Shown: one piece after another, positions 32,021 to 38,916 of the stretch | Layout: every line of letters starts with the position of its first letter | How positions within the stretch are numbered: position 1 is the stretch's first letter | DNA from: an uncultured Granulicella sp. | Lineage (GTDB): Bacteria > Acidobacteriota > Terriglobia > Terriglobales > Acidobacteriaceae | DNA length: 38,916 nucleotides | Assembly (NCBI GenBank): GCA_937873145.1 | Contig: CALMVK010000157.1 | Span: 1 to 38,916, forward strand | Reading direction: 5' to 3' | The notes under the pieces: generated by a model | Databases searched by the model: none | What the model saw: the letters and a program-made list of their open reading frames with translations, nothing else | What the model was told of the DNA's origin: nothing | Translations under genes and position numbers: made by a program

Positions 32021-34864
32021 TCAGGCCTCTAACTCCAGCAAAGCCGCACGAGCCTTTTCGTAAAGCATCCCGGTCTCCGCCGCTTGCTTCTTCAGGCCTT
32101 CGACAATATGCGCCGGAGCTTTCGCCATAAAGGCGTCATTGCCTAGCTGCCTCTGCGACGCAAGCAATCCCTTCTCCAGCTTGGCCATCTCCTTCGTCAG
32201 CCGCTCCCGCTCCGCCGGCACATCGATCACGCGCTCGTACATCACGCGCACATCGAAGCTCACCGTACTCTTCGACCCGCTGCCGGAGAGCGCCTCCGCC
32301 GAAGCCGACACTGACGACACGCGAGCCATCTTGGCCAGCGTATCGGCGTTCGCAATCGCCAGCTCTACCACGCGGATGTCCCTGGAATAAACCAGCATCG
32401 GTGCAGGCTCTTTCTCCGGAACACTCATCTCCTTGCGCAACGCACGCACGCTCACAATCAGCTCTTGCAGCAAACTCAGGGATGCTTCCGCTGCTTCATC
32501 CCGAGCAAAGTCTGCCGCCAGCGGAAAGCGTGTCAGTGCAATCGATTTCGCCGGAGCCTCCTGACCCACCGCCGCATACAGCGCATGCCAAATCTCCTCC
32601 GTCAAAAACGGCATGAAGGGCGAGAGCAGCCGCAGCGCCGCCTCATATACCTCCACGAGCGCCTCCAGGGTCAGCCGCGCAACCGTATCGTCCTCTCGGC
32701 CAAACTCCAGGCGCACCTTCACCAGCTCTAAATACCAGTCGCAAAACTCACCCCAAAAGAACTGGTACACCGCCCCAGCGGCCTCGTCGAACCGATACAC
32801 CGCCAGCGCCCGCTCCACCTCCGCCGCCACTGCACTTAGCCGCGAGTAGATCCACCGCGTTTCGAGCGGAACGGAACCGGGTGCCCCAAGTTCGGGGTCC
32901 CCGGCGAGAGAGCTTGCTCGCTGAGGTGAAGATCTCGCTTCTGAGACCTGGGATCCGAGCGCTACCGCATACCCAGCCTCTCGCCCCCGCTCCACATTCA
33001 TAAACAAAAACCGCGCCGCATTCCAGATCTTGTTCGCGAACGCCCGATACCCCTCCGTCCGCGCCTCCGAAAACGCAATATCCGTTCCCGGACTCGCCAT
33101 ACTCGCCAGCGTAAACCGCACCGCATCCGTCCCGAATCGCCCAATGATGTCGATCGGATCGATCACATTGCCCTTGGTCTTCGACATCTTCTGCCGGTCC
33201 GCAGCCCGCACCAGCGCATGGATGTACACCTCGCGAAACGGCACCGCCTCGGCCAGCGTGCGTGCGCTCCCATCCGGCATCGGCACATCCAGCATAAAGT
33301 GCGTCCCCAGCATGATCATCCGCGCTACCCAGAAGAACAGGATGTCGAAGCCCGTCACCAGCAGATCGGTAGGGTAAAACGCCCGCATGTCCGCCGTCGG
33401 CCCACCGCCTGTTTCCGGCCACCCAAATACCGTAAACGGCAGTAGGCCAGAGGAGAACCAGGTGTCGAGCACATCTGTCTCCTGCACCAAGTCAATCGTC
33501 GAGCCGCAGAAGCTACAAGCTTCCGGCTCCGTGCGTGCGACCGTGATCGTCCCGCATAAAACGCAATGCCACGCCGGAATCCGATGCCCCCACCACAACT
33601 GTCGCGAGATGCACCAGTCGTGAATGTTCCCCATCCACTCGAAGTACGTCTTCTCGTACATCTCCGGCGTAAACCGTATGTGGCCGCCCTTCACTGCCGC
33701 GATCGCCTTATCTGCCAGCGGCTGAATCTTGATGAACCACTGGTCCGAAAGCCGCGGCTCAATCACCGACCCCGACCGCTGGCTAAGCCCCACGCTCATC
33801 CCGTGATCCTTCACCTCGACCAAAAGCCCCAGCGCGTCGAGGTCGGCCACAATCGCCTCTCGCGCCGCATACCGATCCATCCCGTCATACTTCGATCCCG
33901 CCAGCGACACCCGCGCCTGCGCATCGAAGATCGACGGACTGGGCAGCCCATGCCTCTGCCCAATGGCAAAGTCGTTCGGATCGTGCGCCGGCGTCACCTT
34001 CACCGCGCCCGTCCCAAACTCCGGCTGCGCCCACTCATCGGCCAGGATCGGAATTACCCGCTCCTGCCCACCGGAAACCGCGCTCAGCGGCAGCCGCACC
34101 TGCCTGCCCACCAGTGCCGTGTACCGCTCGTCCGTCGGATTCACCACCACTGCGACGTCGCCCAGCATCGTCTCCGGCCGCGTCGTCGCAATCGTAATCG
34201 AGCCCTCACCCTCCGCCAGCGGATAGCGCACAAAGTAGAGTTTGCCCACCCGCTCCTCGTGCACTACCTCGAGGTCACTCACGGCCGTCCCCATCACCGG
34301 ATCCCAGTTCACGATGTACGCCCCGCGATACACCAGCCCCTGCTCCCACAAGCGCACAAACGCCTCGACCACCGCGCCCGACAGGTCCTCATCCATCGTG
34401 AAGTACTCGCGCGACCAGTCGACGCTCGCCCCCAGCCGCCGCATCTGGTCCGTAATCGCCCCGCCGTACTGACGCTTCCACGCCCACACCCGCTCCGTGA
34501 ACGCCTCGCGCCCGAGTTCCACCCGGCTCGTCTTGCCCTCCGCTGCCAGCTGCTTCTCGACCATCATCTGCGTCGCAATTCCCGCATGATCGGTCCCCGG
34601 CACCCACAGCGCCGTCTCGCCGAGCATCCTGTGCCACCGCGTCAGGATGTCCATCTCCGTCTGGTTCAGCATGTGCCCCATGTGCAGGCGGCCAGTCACA
34701 TTCGGCGGCGGCAGCAGCATCGTAAACGCCTTCGCCCCGACACTCTCCACCGGCGTATCGAACAACCGTTCCTTCACCCAGTACGCGGCCCACTTCTCTT
34801 CGATCGCCGAAGGGTCGTACGCCTTCGCGAGCTCGTTGCTTTGCTCTTGTCTGTCTTCGCTCAT
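32021..34864 (-). CDS. valS: Valyl-tRNA synthetase
   Basis: 947 residues from the ATG at 34864 (MSEDRQEQSNELAKAYDPSA); another Met lies two codons upstream. HMGH (61-64, within LPPPNVTGRLHMGHMLN) and KMSKTKGNVIDPIDIIG are the class I signature motifs. The editing domain carries TTRPETMLGDVAVVVNP, and the C-terminus is a coiled coil (ERERLTKEMAKLEKGLLASQ). It charges tRNA-Val in the cytoplasm. Residues 637-662, between the catalytic core (AARFLFMNVERGREAGYAVA) and the anticodon-binding domain (ETRWIYSRLSAV), are encoded by a palindromic repeat element seen in intergenic DNA elsewhere in the window. The insert keeps the reading frame and probably forms a surface loop. Confidence 0.97.
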   Translation of the reverse strand: MSEDRQEQSNELAKAYDPSAIEEKWAAYWVKERLFDTPVESVGAKAFTMLLPPPNVTGRLHMGHMLNQTEMDILTRWHRMLGETALWVPGTDHAGIATQMMVEKQLAAEGKTSRVELGREAFTERVWAWKRQYGGAITDQMRRLGASVDWSREYFTMDEDLSGAVVEAFVRLWEQGLVYRGAYIVNWDPVMGTAVSDLEVVHEERVGKLYFVRYPLAEGEGSITIATTRPETMLGDVAVVVNPTDERYTALVGRQVRLPLSAVSGGQERVIPILADEWAQPEFGTGAVKVTPAHDPNDFAIGQRHGLPSPSIFDAQARVSLAGSKYDGMDRYAAREAIVADLDALGLLVEVKDHGMSVGLSQRSGSVIEPRLSDQWFIKIQPLADKAIAAVKGGHIRFTPEMYEKTYFEWMGNIHDWCISRQLWWGHRIPAWHCVLCGTITVARTEPEACSFCGSTIDLVQETDVLDTWFSSGLLPFTVFGWPETGGGPTADMRAFYPTDLLVTGFDILFFWVARMIMLGTHFMLDVPMPDGSARTLAEAVPFREVYIHALVRAADRQKMSKTKGNVIDPIDIIGRFGTDAVRFTLASMASPGTDIAFSEARTEGYRAFANKIWNAARFLFMNVERGREAGYAVALGSQVSEARSSPQRASSLAGDPELGAPGSVPLETRWIYSRLSAVAAEVERALAVYRFDEAAGAVYQFFWGEFCDWYLELVKVRLEFGREDDTVARLTLEALVEVYEAALRLLSPFMPFLTEEIWHALYAAVGQEAPAKSIALTRFPLAADFARDEAAEASLSLLQELIVSVRALRKEMSVPEKEPAPMLVYSRDIRVVELAIANADTLAKMARVSSVSASAEALSGSGSKSTVSFDVRVMYERVIDVPAERERLTKEMAKLEKGLLASQRQLGNDAFMAKAPAHIVEGLKKQAAETGMLYEKARAALLELEA
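32879..32955 (+). repeat. Long form of the GGGTGCCC...GAGACCTGG element inside valS
   Basis: On the plus strand GGGTGCCCCA (32879-32888) is followed by about 44 bases with two further small hairpins (CCCC-aagtt-CGGGG type and GCGAG...CTCGC). Then comes TCTCGCTTCTGAGACCTGG, which differs at one base from the same part of copy A. Both ends match the intergenic copies at 25216 and 36913. Read on the minus strand it encodes GSQVSEARSSPQRASSLAGD and PELGAP of ValRS. Confidence 0.75.
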
Positions 34865-34913
34865 CCCCATAAGCCTAGCAGCAGAAGAGCGACGCGGCTC
34901 AAACGCAAGACAC

Positions 34914-34957
34914 GGATCACCACGGATAGAATGTTCCAATCCTATCCGTGGTGATCC
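34914..34957. repeat. Perfect 16-base inverted repeat (hairpin or interspersed repeat)
   Basis: GGATCACCACGGATAG and CTATCCGTGGTGATCC pair fully around a 12-base loop. The element lies between the BamD-like gene and valS, both on the minus strand. It has no following U-tract, so it is more like an interspersed palindrome than a terminator, though it could lessen read-through or protect the upstream message end. Confidence 0.7.
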
Positions 34958-34993
34958 ATCTTTGTCCGTCGTATCCGCATTTCGGTTTTGCTC

Positions 34994-36841
34994 TTATTGC
35001 GGCAAAGGATCGAGCTTCTTCAGCCCCTTCTTCTTCTTATGTTTGCTGGACGACTCATCCGCCTTATCGAACTCCGGCTTGGCGGCCTTGCCCTTGGCCG
35101 GGAGAGCTTGCGCCCCCGGCGTCTTCTGGCCATCCACCTCGTTCACCGGGTCCGGAGCCTGCGTCGCCCTTTCGATCGGAGGTAGAGCCTCTCCCCCTAC
35201 CGGTCCCACCGCCTTCAGCCCCAAGCCTGCATCCCGAGCCCCCGGCGCAGCCGTGTCCACCGCATCCGGAGTTCCCGGCGCCACGATCTCCGCGCCCAGA
35301 CCCGTACCCCCGCTCAGTGCACCGGTCCTCGCCGCCGGAGTCGACGTCAAATCTGCCGTCGAAGGAGCTCCATCCACCCCGGTCCCCACATCCTGTAACG
35401 CGAGCGGAGCCGCCGCCCCGCTCGCCGCCGCCGCCGGCCGCACCGCCGGTGTCTCAGCAACCGTCGGCCCATTCGCCACCGTCGGCGCAGCTCCAGCCGG
35501 AGCCGGAGTAAACGCCGTCTTGAAGTCTTCATTCACCCGCTTCAGCACCGTCGGTGCCGTCATCGGCTTCGGGTCGGACAATGTCGGATCCCCATCCCGT
35601 GCTGCCACCACCGTATCCGGCTGGTGCAGGAACATCACCTTGGCCCGGCTCGCCAGCGTGTACGTGCTGCGGCTATTCTCAAGCGCCTCACTCGCCGCCA
35701 CCTGTGCCGCGCTCGGCGTCGGCACAGGCACGCCCATCGCCTCCAGCCGCTCCCGCGCATCCTCCACATGCGGTGCAGCCGAGTGCTCGAGCACCACCTT
35801 GCGATAGCAATCCGCCGCCAGCCCGTCGTACAGCTCCTCCAGCTTCGCCTTGCCCGCCTCACCGGAACCCTGAACCTTCAGCCCACGCACATACCGCGCC
35901 TGCGCCTCATACGCATCGCCCAACCCTACCAGTGCGTCATCCATGTGGCTATACAACGGATAGGTATCCGCCACCGTCTGGTATCGCGCAATCACCGCCG
36001 CCCAATTTTCCCGGCTCGCATAGAAAGCGGCAATCGTCGCCTCCCGCGTCGCCAGCACCTCCTGCACTTCGCGCAACCGTTGCTTGGCCTGCGTCATCAG
36101 CTGCTTCGGCGCGTTCGGATAGTCGGTCAACATGCGGCGATACTCCTCTTCCGCATGGAGTGTCTTGGCATAGTCGCGGTCCGGCTTATCCATCTGCCGA
36201 AAATAAATGTCGCCAATGCGCATCTGCGCCTCGGCCGCCTCCGGAGCATTCGGAAAAAATACGCGGAAGTCCGCATACTCGCTCTCTGCCTGCGTCAGCG
36301 CCGCCGTCCCGCCCTCCTTGTACCAACTGTCCGCAATCGCCAGCTTCGCCCGCATCTGATACTGCGAATCCGGATACGTGTTCAGCATCGTCTGCAGATC
36401 CAGCCGCGCCACATCGAAGTGGCCCTTGTTCATCGCTACCAGCGCCTTATCGTACAGCTGCTTATCCGGCAGCTTGGCATCCGCCCCGGCCAACGACTGC
36501 ACCTTTTCGTCCTTCTTGAGCGCCTTCTTCGTATCCTTCGACTGCAGGACCTTGTCGTCCGGGTCGGCCTTCTTTTTCTTGCCGCGCGTATACGGGCTTA
36601 GTGTCGCCGTCGGCACCGTCTGGCCGGCACTGTCGGTCGACCCGCCGGTCGTTCCCTGCGGAGTCGTCGTCGGGGTTTGCGTCTGCAGCGCCGGATCAGT
36701 CTGAGGTGTCGTTTGCGGTATCGTCTGGGCCAACCCCTGAACAGAAGCCGCCACCACCGCCGCAACAGCAACACCCGCCAGAACAGCAGCACGCAAAGTA
36801 GGAAAGAAGAATCGATCTTGAGTCACGCCGTAAAACCTCAT
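34994..36841 (-). CDS. BamD/YfiO-like outer-membrane assembly protein with long low-complexity tail
   Basis: 615 residues. A signal peptide (LAGVAVAAVVAASVQGLAQ) ends near residue 39 without a lipobox cysteine. A T/Q-rich linker and a lysine-rich segment follow. About 125-380 is a TPR array of the BamD type: DKQLYDKALVAMNKGHFDVA, LDLQTMLNTYPDSQYQMRAK, ESEYADFRVFFPNAPEAAEA, EEEYRRMLTDYPNAPKQLMT and YQTVADTYPLYSHMDDALVG. The last 230 residues are Ala/Pro/Gly-rich, ending SSSKHKKKKGLKKLDPLPQ. BamD binds BamA and inserts beta barrels in the outer membrane. Lack of a lipid anchor and the tail set it apart from the enterobacterial protein. It precedes valS on the same strand. Confidence 0.8.
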   Translation of the reverse strand: MRFYGVTQDRFFFPTLRAAVLAGVAVAAVVAASVQGLAQTIPQTTPQTDPALQTQTPTTTPQGTTGGSTDSAGQTVPTATLSPYTRGKKKKADPDDKVLQSKDTKKALKKDEKVQSLAGADAKLPDKQLYDKALVAMNKGHFDVARLDLQTMLNTYPDSQYQMRAKLAIADSWYKEGGTAALTQAESEYADFRVFFPNAPEAAEAQMRIGDIYFRQMDKPDRDYAKTLHAEEEYRRMLTDYPNAPKQLMTQAKQRLREVQEVLATREATIAAFYASRENWAAVIARYQTVADTYPLYSHMDDALVGLGDAYEAQARYVRGLKVQGSGEAGKAKLEELYDGLAADCYRKVVLEHSAAPHVEDARERLEAMGVPVPTPSAAQVAASEALENSRSTYTLASRAKVMFLHQPDTVVAARDGDPTLSDPKPMTAPTVLKRVNEDFKTAFTPAPAGAAPTVANGPTVAETPAVRPAAAASGAAAPLALQDVGTGVDGAPSTADLTSTPAARTGALSGGTGLGAEIVAPGTPDAVDTAAPGARDAGLGLKAVGPVGGEALPPIERATQAPDPVNEVDGQKTPGAQALPAKGKAAKPEFDKADESSSKHKKKKGLKKLDPLPQ

Positions 36842-36912
36842 CGCCCCGCAACTCCGCGAGACTAACCTTATTTTATCCCTGCTCCAGCCGTTCTAGAACA
36901 AATCTCAACTCC

Positions 36913-36946
36913 GGGTGCCCCAGGTCTCGCACCTGAGACCTGGGTT
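36913..36946 (+). repeat. GGGTGCCC...GAGACCTGG palindromic element, copy B
   Basis: The cleanest copy: GGGTGCCCCAGGTCTCGCAC then CTGAGACCTGGGTT. CCCAGGTCTC (36919-36928) pairs with GAGACCTGGG (36935-36944), ten bases around a six-base loop. It lies between rpe and the BamD-like gene, both minus, where it could form a hairpin in the transcript. Confidence 0.75.
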
Positions 36947-36977
36947 CCTGCGTTGAACACTACACACAGGCGGGTTT

Positions 36978-37667
36978 CTAATCCCCGGCCAGACCCGAAG
37001 CCGCCGCACGAGCTATCTCCAGAAACTCCCGCGCATTCCGCTCCGTTTGCGCCCGGTCTCCCGAGGCAAAGATCGCCGAACCGGCCACCAACATATCCGC
37101 TCCCGCTTGGACCACGCTCGTCACCGTATCGTGAGCAATCCCGCCATCCACCTCGATCCGAAAGTTCAGCCCCATCTCCGCCCGCAGCTCCGCCAAGTGC
37201 GCAATCTTATCGATCGCCAGCGGCAGAAACTTCTGCCCGCCAAACCCCGGATTGACGCTCATCACCAGCACATGGTGCACCATCGGCAGCACCTCGATCA
37301 GCGTCTCGACCGGGGTCGCCGGATTGATCACCACCCCCGGCTTCACCTTGTGGTCCGCAATGAGCTGCAGGGTCCTGTGCAGATGCCGGCAAACCTCCTG
37401 GTGTACCCCGATCATCTCCGCCCCGGCCTTCGCAAAATCCTCAATGAATGCATCCGGATTCTCGATCATCAGGTGGCAATCCATGGGCAGCTTCGTCACC
37501 GCCCGCAGAGCCTTCACCACCGGAGGCCCAAACGTAATATTCGGCACAAAATGCCCATCCATCACGTCCACATGGATGATCGTCCCGCCTCCACGCTCCG
37601 CTGCCGCCACCTCATCCGCCAGATACGCAAAGTCCGAAGCCAAAATCGAAAACGCTAGCTCTATCAA
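36978..37667 (-). CDS. rpe: Ribulose-phosphate 3-epimerase
   Basis: 229 residues from a TTG start, supported by AGGAG eight bases ahead. TIM-barrel signatures: LAFSILASDFAYLADEV, IIHVDVMDGHFVPNITFGPP, VLVMSVNPGFGGQKFLPLAI and FRIEVDGGIAHDT, with the metal ligands His and Asp and the two catalytic Asp residues. It converts ribulose-5-phosphate and xylulose-5-phosphate in the pentose phosphate pathway. The start codon overlaps the stop of the PIN-like toxin gene (TTGA), so a housekeeping gene is translationally coupled to a toxin-antitoxin pair. Transcription may thus come, at least in part, from the antitoxin promoter. Confidence 0.96.
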   Translation of the reverse strand: MIELAFSILASDFAYLADEVAAAERGGGTIIHVDVMDGHFVPNITFGPPVVKALRAVTKLPMDCHLMIENPDAFIEDFAKAGAEMIGVHQEVCRHLHRTLQLIADHKVKPGVVINPATPVETLIEVLPMVHHVLVMSVNPGFGGQKFLPLAIDKIAHLAELRAEMGLNFRIEVDGGIAHDTVTSVVQAGADMLVAGSAIFASGDRAQTERNAREFLEIARAAASGLAGD

Positions 37668-38122
37668 GGTCTAGTCTCCTCAGAAATAGAGTACCCGGGT
37701 GGCAAGCGTAATTTTGTCACATGGCTATCAGCTCTTTTTCTCACGTTCACAAAAAACGGGCCTGCGTTCGCCTCAATCATCTCCTGCATCTTGTAATGTC
37801 CGACGATTATGGCGGCCGCCCAGATCTCAGGGCGACTGTTACTGTCAGTGAGGACGAAAACACGAAGCTTGGCTTCAATAATTGCCTGACGATTCTCCGG
37901 CGCGGTCTCAAGCCTCTTGTCACCTGAGACAGCTATCCAACCATTGGATCCACAAAGACGAATCCATTCAGGATCTGAAATGCTCTCGTGTGTTGTGCCC
38001 GGGTAGACCTCGTAGATGGGATGTACTCGGAAACCAGCCCGACGCAACATCTCACCCATGCGTTTCCCGTGGGTTCGATCGAGGAAGATGTCATGCTCGA
38101 AACTAAGAATTCCTTGGGTCAA
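37664..38122 (-). CDS. PIN-like toxin, VapC45 type
   Basis: 152 residues if the TTG at 38122 is used; the frame is open to an ATG at 38212 but that would overlap the antitoxin by 110 bases. The domain begins FEHDIFLDRTHGKRMGEMLR, where Asp matches the first acidic residue of PIN-like nucleases. WIAVSGDKRLETAPENRQAI supplies the second acidic set and VFVLTDSNSRPEIWAAAIIV the last. This is the short VapC45 (Mut7-C/PIN-like) fold rather than a classic VapC. Such toxins are expected to cut RNA. The gene overlaps its antitoxin by 20 bases from this start, the usual coupling of such pairs. The partner architecture fits Mycobacterium VapB45/VapC45 as I recall it. Confidence 0.72.
   Translation of the reverse strand: MTQGILSFEHDIFLDRTHGKRMGEMLRRAGFRVHPIYEVYPGTTHESISDPEWIRLCGSNGWIAVSGDKRLETAPENRQAIIEAKLRVFVLTDSNSRPEIWAAAIIVGHYKMQEMIEANAGPFFVNVRKRADSHVTKLRLPPGYSISEETRP
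37676..37680 (-). promoter_or_regulatory. Ribosome binding site supporting the TTG start of rpe
   Basis: AGGAG on the minus strand lies inside the last codons of the toxin gene, eight bases before the TTG at 37667. No ATG or GTG is available near by. Confidence 0.6.
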
Positions 38123-38816
38123 AGTAATCAATCGCTCGCTGAATCTTGTCCATAGGAATGTCAAAATCTTCGGCCAGCGAAGGAACATCTTCGCCTGCAA
38201 GGTGCCGATCATAAATCAGCCAGACTGGCACACCCGAGCCGTCGATTACTGGCTGACTAGAAGAAATCCCGTAAGTAATGGAGATCACACGGTCGTCTGG
38301 TTGGCCCTTAATGATTGGAAAAATCTTCTTGACTAAATCGTGCTCATCAGCGATGACATGTGCAAGAAAAGTATCCATAATAGCTTTGAAGTTCAGCTGA
38401 AGAGGCCGAGAAAGGTTCTCATTCACATCTACAGTTTGAACGAAAAGGTCTTTGCCGTTCGTCATGAAGTCTCGAGAGATCAGCGGGTGACTTGATGTGG
38501 ACTTTTGTTCTAACGTCTGCATAGCAGTACGCACTGACTTCATACTCACTTTGTGTTGATAGCGAGTTGCAGCCAATACGTGAAGCTCCGCTAGATTGAA
38601 GAAGGACAAAAGCTCGTTTTCTGGATCAGCTACCTGTATGAGCGGCTTGAAGAAGCGATCGCCGGAGACAGTGGGATACTTTCTTCCCCACAACCAAGTG
38701 GAAAGCGTTTGTGAATGAATTCCTAAATAGCATGACGCATCGCTCGGCGTATAGAGTGCTAAGTCGCGTGAGTCGATGTTGGAATCGTATTGTCCGTTTA
38801 CTAATCTCAGTTTCAT
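38103..38816 (-). CDS. VapB45-type antitoxin with N-terminal helix-turn-helix and C-terminal DUF433-like domain
   Basis: 237 residues. ALYTPSDASCYLGIHSQTLS followed by TWLWGRKYP (20-48) is a MerR-like helix-turn-helix. A middle region contains ELHVLAATRYQHKVSMKSVR, the second helical DNA-binding half of this family. The C-terminal VPVWLIYDRHLAGEDVPSLA and EDFDIPMDKIQRAIDYF is the DUF433 fold, a small three-helix domain that contacts the toxin. Length agrees with VapB45 proteins of about 240 residues. It should bind its own promoter and neutralise the downstream PIN-like toxin. No clear Shine-Dalgarno precedes the ATG; TATAAA about 45 bases upstream on the minus strand may be the -10. Confidence 0.78.
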   Translation of the reverse strand: MKLRLVNGQYDSNIDSRDLALYTPSDASCYLGIHSQTLSTWLWGRKYPTVSGDRFFKPLIQVADPENELLSFFNLAELHVLAATRYQHKVSMKSVRTAMQTLEQKSTSSHPLISRDFMTNGKDLFVQTVDVNENLSRPLQLNFKAIMDTFLAHVIADEHDLVKKIFPIIKGQPDDRVISITYGISSSQPVIDGSGVPVWLIYDRHLAGEDVPSLAEDFDIPMDKIQRAIDYFDPRNS

Positions 38817-38916
38817 AACGGGTGCGTTGACTCACAGGTGAACAGAGCTAGAAGTAGTTTATACGGTACGTTTTCGTCGGGCTTTCACCACTGGCACCAC
38901 CCGTTCCACTCCCTCC

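Noticed and set aside
1-38916. CRISPR arrays, rRNA, integrase, complete insertion sequence
   Set aside because: No regularly spaced direct repeats, rRNA signatures, transposase or integrase genes were seen on either strand.

Overview
The window is a GC-rich, densely packed bacterial chromosome segment of ordinary diderm type: outer-membrane polysaccharide export, a TonB-dependent receptor, a BamD-like protein and housekeeping genes. Gene content, together with several families of short palindromic interspersed repeats, suggests an Acidobacteriota member of the Terriglobia (Granulicella, Terriglobus or Edaphobacter type). This taxonomic call is inference from memory of such genomes, not a search.

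Region 1 (2-7109) is an exopolysaccharide locus: a Wza-like export protein (truncated by the window edge), a GT2 and a GT4 glycosyltransferase, a Wzx-type flippase, a convergent hexapeptide acyltransferase, and a WbaP-type initiating sugar-phosphate transferase. The 423-base gap in front of the last gene carries two operator-like inverted repeats. Region 2 (7106-12182) is an iron-uptake unit: a siderophore-type TonB receptor and a PepSY membrane protein in one operon, divergent from an EntS-like MFS transporter.

Region 3 (12231-19159) is the most unusual part. A membrane-anchored unknown protein, an MBOAT acyltransferase, a DltD-like SGNH protein and a double-hotdog/short-chain dehydrogenase fusion lie on the plus strand. 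An FkbH-type glyceryl transferase/HAD protein and an acyl carrier protein face them on the minus strand. The parts list matches the Dlt logic (loading enzyme, carrier protein, MBOAT, SGNH partner), but FkbH takes the place of the D-alanine ligase. I infer a system that acylates an exported glycan or other surface acceptor with a glyceryl-derived or other carrier-bound acyl group.

Region 4 (19289-37667) is mostly housekeeping and stress genes: a PY-rich secreted protein, ppc, a Trm112-like protein, a CDF metal exporter, a MerR regulator, murJ, an iscX-like gene, rpmB, a catalase-like protein, msrB, ridA, frr, folP, valS, a bamD-like gene and rpe. valS contains an in-frame copy of a palindromic repeat that is intergenic elsewhere in the window. 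Region 5 (37664-38816) is a VapBC45-like toxin-antitoxin pair whose toxin stop codon overlaps the TTG start of rpe.
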